From positions 1 to 61,547 of the forward strand of contig CASFBF010000009.1 of assembly GCA_949292985.1 (NCBI GenBank): a DNA stretch of 61,547 nucleotides, given 5' to 3'. The position numbers and the translations under genes are program-made. The notes beneath the pieces were generated by a model, which saw nothing but the letters and a program-made list of their open reading frames with translations, was not told the origin of the DNA and ran no database searches. This document shows positions 1 to 8,469 of this stretch, one piece after another (position 1 is the first letter of the stretch; every line of letters begins with the position of its first letter). This stretch comes from an uncultured Bacillota bacterium (GTDB taxonomy: Bacteria > Bacillota > Clostridia > Christensenellales > UBA1242).

Positions 1-3000
1 TAAATCATATTTTATACTGCAGCTTGATAAATATTCATCGCTTTCTACTGTTTTATCTACTCTCCCCATCTTCCATTGTTTTATTTTATTATTTGTTCTT
101 TCAATTTTTTTATAGGAAATATAATTTTCTTTTATTTTTTCTTTTGATTTTTTAAATAATTTTTTTGCTTTTTCAGGGTGCTGTTCGTTTAGGTACGCAT
201 ATCTTCTTTCACCCATTAAGAAAGGAACAAATTTATTGTTAACTTCGCCTCGGTCAAGAGTAAAACCTTCTGTTGGGTGATATCTGAACAGCATTACATA
301 TCCTGCCTCCACAGCCTTGCGCATTTCGGTTAGTGATTGCGACATGTCAAAACCATGATTTACGCAAGTTGAATATGCAATTATCAAACTTGGACCGTTG
401 TATGCTTCTGCTTCTCGGAATGCTTTTATGCACTGGTTCATATCTGCGCCAATTGCAACTGATGCAACATAAACATTGCCATAAGTCATTGCCATAAGGG
501 CAAGATTTTTCTTGTTTGTGGTTTTTCCACCGTCAGCAAGTTTCACAGCCGCACCAGCAGGAGTGGATTTTGATGCTTGCCCGCCAGTGTTGGCGTAACA
601 TTCATTATCTAGAACTAAAATGTTCACATTTTCGCCACTTGCTAAAACATGGTCAAGACCGCCGAAACCTATGTCATATGCCCAACCGTCTCCGCCTATA
701 ATCCATACGCTTTCTGATGAGTTGGTTTTTTCTTTTGCCAATTTAATTCCTAAGCCAAACTCGGCGTTATCTTCAAACAAACTGTTTGCCCATGCTGGAC
801 CTTTGCCTGCTGAGTTTTTGGAATAAGGGCAGGAAGAGTAACTTCCGCCATAAATGCTTGAACAGCCTGTTGCATTTGCTATAACCATTTTTTCGCCAAA
901 CAACATGGAGGCTAATTTTATATATGGGGTTTCGCCACAGCCAGCACAAGCGCCAGGGAATACGAAATAATTTTTTTCAAACTGCAAACCTTTAACTGTT
1001 GATTTAGAGAATGGTGTTTTTTTAATAGTTTTTAAACTTTCACAAATTTCAAAGTTTTTCTTTTCTTGTTCAAGCGTTGTGCTTGCGTCTTTCATTATAA
1101 TTGCTTTGCCAAGTGCAGGGCATATTTGTTGACATAATCCGCAACCTGTGCAATCTTCTGGCGAAATTTGAATTCTATAATAGCCATCTATTCCAAATGC
1201 TTTAACAAACGGCACATCTTTTGGTGGAGTTTTGACAAGCACTGCTTTTAATGCACCGTGCGGGCAAGCCAGAACGCACTGCCCACATTGAATACATTTA
1301 TTTGGTTGCCACTGTGAAATGTTTTCAGCAATTGCTCGTTTTTCATATTTTGTCGTGTCAGTGTCAATGCTTCCGTCTTTTGAAAATTCAGACACAGGCT
1401 TTAAATTATAATTTTCGGCAAACCTTGTTGCAACATCTTTTTTTGTAATTTTTAAAAGTTTTATATTTACTTTTTTAACTGATTTTTTGCTTTTAGAAAG
1501 TGCTTGAAGGTTTTTATCAACAACCGCTTGACCTTTCTTTGCAAAATTGTTTTCAACTTCTTGTTGAAGTTTAGGAAGGTAATCTTTTTTAAGTTTGGTT
1601 ACTTCAAAAAACGCACCAGTCATAATTATATTTATTTTTTCTTTTAAACCTGCTTCATTGGCTATTTTATGGGCGTTGATTACATAAACTTTTGCGCCCG
1701 CATCAAGTATAATTTGCTTGTATTCATTAGGTAAAATTTTGTTGAGTTCGTCAGGCGAGAAAACTGTGTTGAAAATAACTGTTCCGCCTTTTTTTAATCC
1801 ATTAAGGCAGTGATATTTGTGCACGAAAGAAAAGTTGTTTATCATTATTACATCTGCTTGATTGCAAAGATATGTGCTGTGAATAGGTTGAGATGATATG
1901 CGCAAGTGTGAAACCGTCATGCTTCCAGATTTTTTGCTGTCATATTCAAAATATCCTTGCACATAAGTATCATCTCTTTCCCCCAAAATTTTGGTGATTG
2001 ACTTGGACGCGGAAACAGAACCATCAGAACCCAGCCCATAAATTTTTATTTCGGTTTGTTTTAAGTTTAACTGAGCACTTGTTTCTGGCAAACTTTTTAA
2101 TCCAACATCGTCAGTTATCCCAACAGAAAAATCGTCAACCATGTTTTCGAAGTTGGCTATGACTGACATTGCTTCGTTTGGCGAAAACTCTTTTCCACCA
2201 AGTCCATAAACTCCGCCAACCACTTGAATGTTTTTTCCGTACAAACAATTTTTTACATCTAAATAAAGTGGTTCACGCGCTCCACTTTCACGAGTTCTGT
2301 CCAAAACAATAATTTTCTTGACATTTTTTGGCAGGGCATTTATAAACGCTTGCTCGTCAAAAGGGCGGTAAAGCCTTACCTTAATTAAACCAACATTTTT
2401 ATTTTGAGAAAGGCACTCTAAAACACATTCACTGCCAGAACCCATCATAACAATCACATTTTCAGCGTTTGGAGAACCAAAGTAATCAAACTTTTTATAT
2501 TTTCTTGATGTAATCTTTGCAAAATCTGCAAAAATTTTATCAATGTCGGTTAAAACTTTTTGATAGCAAATTTCTCGTGCTTCACGGTTTTGGAAGAATA
2601 CATCTGGGTTTTGAGATGTTCCATATTGTTTAGGTGCAAGTGATGTCAGGGGGGCAGATGTAGGTTTAGTTTTAATAGGAAAAAGATTTTTGATATCATC
2701 AGTTGAAAGCATATCTATTTTTTGAAACTCATGGCTTGTTCTAAATCCATCAAAAAAATGTAGCACAGGAAGTGAAGATGTGTGTGCGAGCATATGTGCA
2801 ATCATTGCCATATCTTGCGCTTCTTGCACTGATGATGAGCAAAGCATGTTAAAGCCAGTCATTCTAACGCCCATAACATCAGAATGGTCTCCAAAAATTG
2901 AAAGCGCATGTGATGCCACACTTCTTGCTGCAACATGCATAACCGCTGGCAAGCATTCGCCCGCCATTTTATACATATTTGGTATCATTAAAAGTAGGCC

Positions 3001-3255
3001 TTGGCTTGATGTAAAAGTGCAAGCAAGCGCACCGCCAATTAGTGCTCCATGCAAAGCACCAGCCGCTCCTGCCTCAGATTGCATTTCTATTGTTTTAACC
3101 CTTTCGCCAAAGATGTTGGTGTAGCCTTGCGCTGCCATATGCGAAGAAAGTTCAGCCATAGGCGAAGATGGTGTAATAGGATATATTGGAACAATTTCAC
3201 TCACTGCATATGCAACTTTTGCAACAGCAGAGTTTGCATCGATTGTTTGTTTCAT
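1..3255 (-). CDS. nifJ: Pyruvate:ferredoxin (flavodoxin) oxidoreductase, C-terminus cut by window edge
   Basis: Oxidatively decarboxylates pyruvate to acetyl-CoA and CO2 and reduces ferredoxin or flavodoxin in the cytoplasm. The frame is open for 1085 codons to base 1; family members are about 1170-1180 residues, so roughly 90-100 are missing. Visible in order: the N-terminal pyruvate-binding segment YPITPSSPMAE; two [4Fe-4S] ferredoxin motifs near residues 655 (CIQCGQCVLACP) and 700 (CTGCGLCQQICP); the proximal-cluster motif CAGCGETPY near 772; the thiamine diphosphate motif GGDGWAYDIGFGG near 855; and a late Cys near 1076 that fits the fourth ligand of the proximal cluster. The ATG at 3255 follows AAGGAGTG and a good promoter. 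It is divergent from truA. Identity is very secure. Confidence 0.97.
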   Translation of the reverse strand, partial: MKQTIDANSAVAKVAYAVSEIVPIYPITPSSPMAELSSHMAAQGYTNIFGERVKTIEMQSEAGAAGALHGALIGGALACTFTSSQGLLLMIPNMYKMAGECLPAVMHVAARSVASHALSIFGDHSDVMGVRMTGFNMLCSSSVQEAQDMAMIAHMLAHTSSLPVLHFFDGFRTSHEFQKIDMLSTDDIKNLFPIKTKPTSAPLTSLAPKQYGTSQNPDVFFQNREAREICYQKVLTDIDKIFADFAKITSRKYKKFDYFGSPNAENVIVMMGSGSECVLECLSQNKNVGLIKVRLYRPFDEQAFINALPKNVKKIIVLDRTRESGAREPLYLDVKNCLYGKNIQVVGGVYGLGGKEFSPNEAMSVIANFENMVDDFSVGITDDVGLKSLPETSAQLNLKQTEIKIYGLGSDGSVSASKSITKILGERDDTYVQGYFEYDSKKSGSMTVSHLRISSQPIHSTYLCNQADVIMINNFSFVHKYHCLNGLKKGGTVIFNTVFSPDELNKILPNEYKQIILDAGAKVYVINAHKIANEAGLKEKINIIMTGAFFEVTKLKKDYLPKLQQEVENNFAKKGQAVVDKNLQALSKSKKSVKKVNIKLLKITKKDVATRFAENYNLKPVSEFSKDGSIDTDTTKYEKRAIAENISQWQPNKCIQCGQCVLACPHGALKAVLVKTPPKDVPFVKAFGIDGYYRIQISPEDCTGCGLCQQICPALGKAIIMKDASTTLEQEKKNFEICESLKTIKKTPFSKSTVKGLQFEKNYFVFPGACAGCGETPYIKLASMLFGEKMVIANATGCSSIYGGSYSSCPYSKNSAGKGPAWANSLFEDNAEFGLGIKLAKEKTNSSESVWIIGGDGWAYDIGFGGLDHVLASGENVNILVLDNECYANTGGQASKSTPAGAAVKLADGGKTTNKKNLALMAMTYGNVYVASVAIGADMNQCIKAFREAEAYNGPSLIIAYSTCVNHGFDMSQSLTEMRKAVEAGYVMLFRYHPTEGFTLDRGEVNNKFVPFLMGERRYAYLNEQHPEKAKKLFKKSKEKIKENYISYKKIERTNNKIKQWKMGRVDKTVESDEYLSSCSIKYDL

Positions 3256-3272
3256 AAATCACTCCTTGTTTA

Positions 3273-3300
3273 ATTATACTCCATATCACAAAAAATTCAA
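3273..3300 (-). promoter_or_regulatory. Promoter of nifJ
   Basis: On the minus strand, TTGAAT (3300-3295), a 16-bp spacer and TATAAT (3278-3273) precede the Shine-Dalgarno and ATG of nifJ. Confidence 0.75.
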
Positions 3301-3309
3301 AAGAAATGC

Positions 3310-3338
3310 TTGGCTTTAACAGGCGAAAAGTGTATAAT
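3310..3338 (+). promoter_or_regulatory. Promoter of truA, predicted leaderless
   Basis: TTGGCT (3310-3315), a 17-bp spacer and a perfect TATAAT (3333-3338). The expected transcription start, seven bases after the -10, coincides with the truA ATG at 3345, and no Shine-Dalgarno precedes it. Confidence 0.65.
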
Positions 3339-3344
3339 TTTCTT

Positions 3345-4076
3345 ATGCAAAGAATTAAACTTGTGATAGAATATAACGGTCAAAAGTTTTGTGGCTGGCA
3401 AAGGCAAAAATTGGGCAGAAGTGTGCAAGGTGAAATTGAAAGTGCCTTGTCAAAACTTTTGCAACAACAAACCTTAATTGTTGGAAGCAGTAGAACCGAT
3501 GCTGGCGTGCATGCGTTTGGACAGGTGGCGCATTTCGATTACGAAGGCAATATTAAACCTGAAAATTTTTCAAAGGCCTTGAACTCACTATTGCCAGACG
3601 ATATAAAAATTGTTTCTTCAAGTAAGGTTAAAAATACTTTTAACGCAAGATTTGATGTGAAGAAAAAAACTTATTTATATTATTTAAGTCGTTGCGAAAA
3701 AAATGCTCTTTTCAAGGGCTTGGTTGCAGGCATAAGTTACATTCTTGATGAAAACAAAATGAAAGAATGCTTAAATCTATTTTTAGGCAGGCATAATTTT
3801 AAAGGTTTTTGTGCTAGTGGTGCGCAGGTTGAAAATTTCGAGCGAGAAATTTATGAGGCCAAACTTTTTAAAAAAAACAACTTTTTTGTTTTTAAATTTA
3901 CAGGGAATGGTTTTATGCAACATATGGTTAGAATTTTAGTTGGAACTTGCGTAGATGTGGGGCGTGGCAAACTTAACTTAGAAGATGTTAAAGAGGCATT
4001 AAAATTTGGAGATAGGGCAAAAGCGGGGAAAACCATGCCAGCAAGTGGGCTTTATCTTAAAAAAATTTATTATTAG
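3345..4076 (+). CDS. truA: tRNA pseudouridine(38-40) synthase
   Basis: Isomerises uridines 38-40 in the tRNA anticodon arm to pseudouridine. The 243-residue product matches the usual family length. It has the catalytic motif SRTDAGVHAFG with the nucleophile Asp52, the N-terminal VIEYNGQKFCGWQRQ strand typical of TruA, and the C-terminal FMQHMVRILVGT segment. An upstream ATG at 3306 in the same frame lies upstream of the -10 box and would not be transcribed from this promoter, so 3345 is chosen. alaS follows after 8 bases, probably on the same transcript. Confidence 0.95.
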   Translation: MQRIKLVIEYNGQKFCGWQRQKLGRSVQGEIESALSKLLQQQTLIVGSSRTDAGVHAFGQVAHFDYEGNIKPENFSKALNSLLPDDIKIVSSSKVKNTFNARFDVKKKTYLYYLSRCEKNALFKGLVAGISYILDENKMKECLNLFLGRHNFKGFCASGAQVENFEREIYEAKLFKKNNFFVFKFTGNGFMQHMVRILVGTCVDVGRGKLNLEDVKEALKFGDRAKAGKTMPASGLYLKKIYY

Positions 4077-4084
4077 GAGTTAAA

Positions 4085-5878
4085 ATGATTACTGACAGAC
4101 AATTAAAACAAATGTGGTTTGATTTTTTTTCCAGCAAGGGATTTAAAAAAATTGCGGGTTATTCTATTTTGCCAGAAAATGACCCAACTGTGCTTTTTAC
4201 AATCGCAGGTATGCACCCGCTTGTTCCTTATCTTTTGGGAGAAAAGCATCCATCTGGGAATAAAATTTTTGATGTGCAAAGATGTTTAAGAACCAATGAC
4301 ATTGACCAAGTTGGTGATGAAAGCCACTTTACTTGTTTTGAGATGCTTGGGTGTTGGACACTTGGCGAATGTGATAAAAAGGCTATGATTAAACTTAGTT
4401 TTGAATTTTTAACCAGCCCAAAATATTTGAATATTCCAAAAGAAAAACTTGCAGTAAGCGTTTTTGCGGGTGATGAAAATGCTCCTCGTGATGATGAGGC
4501 CGCTAAGGCGTGGAAAGAGTGCGGAGTAGAAAAAATTTTCTATTTGCCAAAAGAACATAATTGGTGGGCTTTGGGCGCTGGGGTTGGACCTTGCGGAACT
4601 GATACTGAAATGTTTATTGATACAGGCAAAGCGCCTTGCAGTGAAAATTGTTCGCCTGCTTGTGATTGCGGAAAATATTTGGAGATATGGAATGATGTTT
4701 TCATGCAATACAAGGTTGAAAAAGAGGGCGACAAGCCTGTTTTGCTGGCTAAACCTAACATTGATACAGGAATGGGTTTAGAACGAACTTTGGCTGTGAT
4801 AAATGGGGTTAAAAGTGCATACGAAGTTGGTTGTTTAAAAAAAGCAATGGATTATGTATCTTTAAACTGCACATCTTTTGAACAAAGAAGCGCACGCATA
4901 ATTGTGGACCATGTAAGAGCCGCAACTTTTGTTTTGGGTGATGTAAGGGGAGTTGTTCCAAGTAATCTGGGACAAGGTTATATTTTAAGAAGACTTATTC
5001 GCAGAGCAATCAATCATGCAAGAAAAATTGGCTTTGACAGCAAAAACTTTACTGTTCTTGCTGATATGTTCATTGACGAATATGGCGAAGATTACAATGA
5101 TATAAAACAAAACCAACAGAAAGTTAAAGATGAACTTCTTAAAGAAATAGAAAAGTTTTCAAAAGCAATTGAAGAGGGACATAGAGAATTTCAAAAAGTG
5201 ATTGCTGGCATTGAAAGGCATAAGCAGTTTGCCAAAGAGGGCGAAAAAGTTGAAAATATTATAAGTGGCAAAGCGGCTTTCAGACTTTATGACACTTTTG
5301 GTTTTCCGATTGAACTTACAAAAGAACTTGCTGAGGAAAAAGGCTTTAAAGTTGACGAAGAAGGGTTTATGCAGTGCTTTAAAGAGCACCAAGAAAAATC
5401 TCGCTCAATTTCAGCGGGTGCATTTAAAGGTGGACTTGCTGGCGATGGCGAAATTTTGCAAAAATATCATACAGCCACACATCTTTTGCTTGCAGGGCTT
5501 AGAAAACTTAATCCGTCTACAACTCAAAAAGGAAGCAACATAACCGAAGAAAGAATGCGTTTTGATTTTAACTTTGACCATAAACTTTCGGAAGACGAAA
5601 TTAAATATTTGCAAGATTTTGTCAATCAAGCAATTCAAAAAAATATTCCTGTTGTTTGTGAAGAAATGACGCTAGATGAAGCGAAATCAAGCGGAGCGCT
5701 TGGCAGTTTTGAGAATAAATATGGCGAAAAAGTGAAAGTATACACAATAGGTGATGTTTCAAAAGAAATTTGTGGAGGGCCTCACGCAAAAACTACTGGG
5801 GAACTTGGGAAATTTAAAATTGTTAAAGAAGAATCGTCTTCGGCGGGTGTAAGAAGAATTAAAGCGGTTTTAGAATAA
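4085..5878 (+). CDS. alaS: Alanyl-tRNA synthetase, short form without the C-Ala domain
   Basis: Charges tRNA-Ala and clears mischarged Ser or Gly. The class II core is present (start MITDRQLKQMWFDFFSSKGF, later GMGLERT), followed by the tRNA-recognition region and the editing domain with its zinc-site motifs HTATH (about 461-465) and CGGPHA (about 563-568). The protein stops at 597 residues, directly after the SAD-type editing domain (SSAGVRRIKAVLE). Typical bacterial AlaRS is about 870 residues with a C-terminal coiled-coil/DHHA1 domain, which is absent. The stop is followed by a new promoter, so this looks like a natural end. Borrelia-type AlaRS is comparably short. A second alaS elsewhere cannot be excluded. 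Shine-Dalgarno TTAGGAG. Confidence 0.95.
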   Translation: MITDRQLKQMWFDFFSSKGFKKIAGYSILPENDPTVLFTIAGMHPLVPYLLGEKHPSGNKIFDVQRCLRTNDIDQVGDESHFTCFEMLGCWTLGECDKKAMIKLSFEFLTSPKYLNIPKEKLAVSVFAGDENAPRDDEAAKAWKECGVEKIFYLPKEHNWWALGAGVGPCGTDTEMFIDTGKAPCSENCSPACDCGKYLEIWNDVFMQYKVEKEGDKPVLLAKPNIDTGMGLERTLAVINGVKSAYEVGCLKKAMDYVSLNCTSFEQRSARIIVDHVRAATFVLGDVRGVVPSNLGQGYILRRLIRRAINHARKIGFDSKNFTVLADMFIDEYGEDYNDIKQNQQKVKDELLKEIEKFSKAIEEGHREFQKVIAGIERHKQFAKEGEKVENIISGKAAFRLYDTFGFPIELTKELAEEKGFKVDEEGFMQCFKEHQEKSRSISAGAFKGGLAGDGEILQKYHTATHLLLAGLRKLNPSTTQKGSNITEERMRFDFNFDHKLSEDEIKYLQDFVNQAIQKNIPVVCEEMTLDEAKSSGALGSFENKYGEKVKVYTIGDVSKEICGGPHAKTTGELGKFKIVKEESSSAGVRRIKAVLE

Positions 5879-5890
5879 TATAATTTACTA

Positions 5891-5919
5891 TTGATTTTTA
5901 ATGTAAATTTTGCTAAAAT
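5891..5919 (+). promoter_or_regulatory. Promoter of the DUF4097 gene
   Basis: TTGATT (5891-5896), 17 bp, then an extended -10 TGCTAAAAT with TAAAAT at 5914-5919. A Shine-Dalgarno AAGGGAG lies just before the ATG at 5938. Confidence 0.7.
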
Positions 5920-5937
5920 TAAGTTAAGGGAGTAATT

Positions 5938-7344
5938 ATGGCAAAAGAAAAAAGCGATAAAGTTAGAAAGGGATTTTTCTTCTATTTTGGGTTTTTCCTG
6001 CTTATCATTGTGGCAGTTGTTCTAATCATTTTTGTTGTGATGATGTTTATGCCGGGCACTTCAATTTTGGGGTTAGAATATTTTGCAGGTGAAGGCGCTC
6101 AACGCATTATGACAACTACCGACACAAAAAGTGAAATAAGTTTTGAACAACCAAATTTTTCTAGTGTGGAAATAAATTGTGGATATGCTGATGTTTTGGT
6201 TCAAAAAAATAATGATTACCAATTTGACGGGATTTATATAGTCAACAATGCAAGAGGCTTTGTTACCACTGCAAAAGCCAACGATTTTGCATACAGTGTT
6301 GCATTGGAAAATGATGTTTTAAAAATTTCAGTTACCGAGCAAAACGGATTTTTATATTTTTCCAAAGATGTGAAAATAGTTTTGCAGATTTCAAATGAAA
6401 ATTTAAATCCTTTTGCTGATAAAAGTATCACAATAAAAAATTCAGACGGCAATATTTATATTGGCGGACATGTAAACGCAGGCTATACACACGATATCGA
6501 ACTTGAAAATTTAACTGTAAAGAGTACAAATGGTGATATTTTACTTTCTGCTCATTCTCCAAACAGCTATGCTAATTTAAATTTGCAAACAGATTCGGGT
6601 GAAATTAGTATAAGCAAAACTGATGTTTCTGCAGATAATATGATTTTGCAAACAGGTTCTGGCAATATAACCGCAGGGAATTTATCTTCACCAAATCTTA
6701 TTACTTTAAATTCAAACAAGGGTAAAATAACAATTAACCAAATAAGTGGATTTTCATCTCAATGCACAGATGCATATATGAATATTGGCACGGTAAATGG
6801 TAATGCAGATTTTACTGCTTCGGCAGAGTCATTTAGTTCAAGCGTAATAAACATAAATCAAATTAACGGGAATATAACGGCAGACGATGCTCACAATTCA
6901 ACTTTTAATTTAGGTACTGTTGCGGGAACGGCATTTGTCCATACTTCAACTGGGGCAATAAACATCACTGGCTCAATTCAATCATATTCTAATTTGTATT
7001 CAAAGTCAGGGAATATCACAGCAACAATAGCGCAGAATGCTTCCAATGTTTCGGTTACAACTGAAAAGGGAAATATTCAAGTTACCCTTCCTCGTGATTT
7101 TGTGGCTTTGACGATTGAAAATCAAACTGGTGAAACAAATTTAAATGTTTTTAAAGATGTGAATTGTTCAATATCGTTTAATTATTATGGGGAAGAACAA
7201 ACCCAAGAGTTTGCTTTTAATAATGTAAATTTAAATTTACCTGATGTTACTCCTACAAATCCAATGGTTTTGGGCAGTGGAGAAAGTAATTTGACATTAC
7301 GATGCAATAAAACAATAAACTTTAATTGGTTAGAAAGTGCTTGA
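5938..7344 (+). CDS. Membrane-anchored DUF4097-type beta-helix protein
   Basis: A 468-residue protein with one N-terminal membrane segment (about residues 13-38, rich in F, I, L and V) and a long extracytoplasmic part. From about residue 75 it shows short beta-strand repeats of the DUF4097 (putative adhesin) type, such as FSSVEINCGYADVLVQ, ENLTVKSTNGDILL, LQTDSGEISIS and LQTGSGNITAG. The pattern predicts a right-handed beta-solenoid outside the cell. Members of this family often sit near envelope-stress regulators, but none is adjacent here. No enzymatic motif was seen. It has its own promoter and an intrinsic terminator. Confidence 0.75.
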   Translation: MAKEKSDKVRKGFFFYFGFFLLIIVAVVLIIFVVMMFMPGTSILGLEYFAGEGAQRIMTTTDTKSEISFEQPNFSSVEINCGYADVLVQKNNDYQFDGIYIVNNARGFVTTAKANDFAYSVALENDVLKISVTEQNGFLYFSKDVKIVLQISNENLNPFADKSITIKNSDGNIYIGGHVNAGYTHDIELENLTVKSTNGDILLSAHSPNSYANLNLQTDSGEISISKTDVSADNMILQTGSGNITAGNLSSPNLITLNSNKGKITINQISGFSSQCTDAYMNIGTVNGNADFTASAESFSSSVININQINGNITADDAHNSTFNLGTVAGTAFVHTSTGAINITGSIQSYSNLYSKSGNITATIAQNASNVSVTTEKGNIQVTLPRDFVALTIENQTGETNLNVFKDVNCSISFNYYGEEQTQEFAFNNVNLNLPDVTPTNPMVLGSGESNLTLRCNKTINFNWLESA

Positions 7345-7360
7345 TACAAGCACTTTTTAT
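7334..7360 (+). terminator. Intrinsic terminator overlapping a stop codon
   Basis: A 10-bp stem AAAGTGCTTG / CAAGCACTTT with loop ATA is followed by T-rich sequence. The TGA stop of the DUF4097 gene lies inside the hairpin. Confidence 0.85.
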
Positions 7361-7389
7361 TTGTTATTAAAATTAGGGTGTGCTATAAT
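7361..7389 (+). promoter_or_regulatory. Promoter of the sbcD-like gene, predicted leaderless
   Basis: TTGTTA (7361-7366), 17 bp, then extended -10 TGCTATAAT with TATAAT at 7384-7389. The predicted +1 equals the ATG at 7396. The only purine-rich stretch (AGGGTG) lies upstream of the -10. Confidence 0.75.
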
Positions 7390-7395
7390 TTGATT

Positions 7396-8469
7396 ATGAA
7401 AATAATGCATATAGCAGACATACATATTGAGTTTATGTCTAATAAATTAGAAAAAGAAAAAAGCAAACTTTTGCGTGAAGAGGGAGTAAGCCATTTTGCA
7501 GAAATAATTAAAGAAGCCCGCTTGCAAAAAGTTGATGTGGTTTTGTTGTGTGGCGATTTATTTGATAGGACTATTGTAAGAAAGTCAACCATAAAGTTTG
7601 TTTTGGATCAAATTGCCGAAAATCGTGATATTAAATTTTTTTATTGTCTTGGCAACCATGACCACAAATTGTTGTTTGAAGGTGAAATTCCTGAAAATTT
7701 AACAATTTTTCCAACCCATTTTGAAAAATTTGATTTGGGAGAGGTTGTTATTGGAGGAAACAGTGTTCAGAAATATTCAAAAGCAAATTTTGTAAATCAA
7801 ATAGATTTTGATGAACATAGACTAAACATTTTAATGTTGCACGTTTATCTAGTAAATGGGCATTTTGATGATTGTTTAACTTTTGAAGTTAAAGAGTTAA
7901 AAAACAAAAATATTGATTATTTGGCTCTTGGCCATATTCACAAAGCCTCAGAAGGAAAAATCGACGACCGTGGCGAATGGGTATATTCTGGCATTGGAGC
8001 GTCTTTAAGTTTTGATGACAACAAAATCGGATATGTTCTTATAAATGTTAAAGACGGGAAAGTTAGTTGGGAGCGAAAAAGTTTAAAATGTAAAAGAACA
8101 TTTCATAGAATTTCTGTTGATATTTCAGATTGTAATGACTTTTTATCAATTAAAACTAAAATTCAACAAGCCTTATCAAACATCAAAAACAGTGATTTAG
8201 TTCAAGTTATTTTAACTGGTGAGGTTGACGAAGAATTGGATAAAAAGACAGAAATAATTTTTGATGAACTATCAAAACAATATTTTTATTTTGAACTAAA
8301 AGATAACACAAAAATAAAAATAGACATTCAAAAAATAAAAAAAGAAACTTTGTCACTCAAATCAGAATTTATAAATCTTGTTTATGAATCAAACCTATCC
8401 GAACAAGAAAAAGAAAGTTGCATTAAACTTGGGGTGGCTTCTTTGCGAGGCGAAGAGGTGCAATTATGA
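7396..8469 (+). CDS. SbcD/YhaO-like DNA-repair metallophosphoesterase
   Basis: A 357-residue calcineurin-like phosphoesterase, the nuclease half of an SbcCD/Mre11-Rad50-type pair. All metal-binding motifs are visible in order: HIADIH (residues 5-10), CGDLFDR, GNHD, a later His-containing strand (LMLHVYLVNGHF) and GHIHKA. Family knowledge indicates Mn-dependent DNA end processing. The start at 7396 (MKIMHIADIH) is preferred over an in-frame GTG at 7378, which lies upstream of the -10. Its stop overlaps the ATG of the ATPase gene (ATGA), which argues for a two-subunit complex. Closest in style to Firmicutes YhaO. Confidence 0.85.
   Translation: MKIMHIADIHIEFMSNKLEKEKSKLLREEGVSHFAEIIKEARLQKVDVVLLCGDLFDRTIVRKSTIKFVLDQIAENRDIKFFYCLGNHDHKLLFEGEIPENLTIFPTHFEKFDLGEVVIGGNSVQKYSKANFVNQIDFDEHRLNILMLHVYLVNGHFDDCLTFEVKELKNKNIDYLALGHIHKASEGKIDDRGEWVYSGIGASLSFDDNKIGYVLINVKDGKVSWERKSLKCKRTFHRISVDISDCNDFLSIKTKIQQALSNIKNSDLVQVILTGEVDEELDKKTEIIFDELSKQYFYFELKDNTKIKIDIQKIKKETLSLKSEFINLVYESNLSEQEKESCIKLGVASLRGEEVQL

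Noticed and set aside
3306..3344. Upstream in-frame starts for truA (3306), sbcD-like (7378), phosphatase (30681), trpF (30270)
   Set aside because: They lie at or upstream of the -10 boxes and so would not be on the transcript, or lack ribosome sites.
4077..4084. T-box riboswitch ahead of alaS or lysS
   Set aside because: alaS is 8 bases from truA and the lysS upstream gap is 58 bases; no specifier stem or T-box sequence fits.
3900..5640. Several 60-100 codon antisense frames within truA and alaS
   Set aside because: They follow the codon pattern of the sense genes, lack Shine-Dalgarno sites and show no family features.
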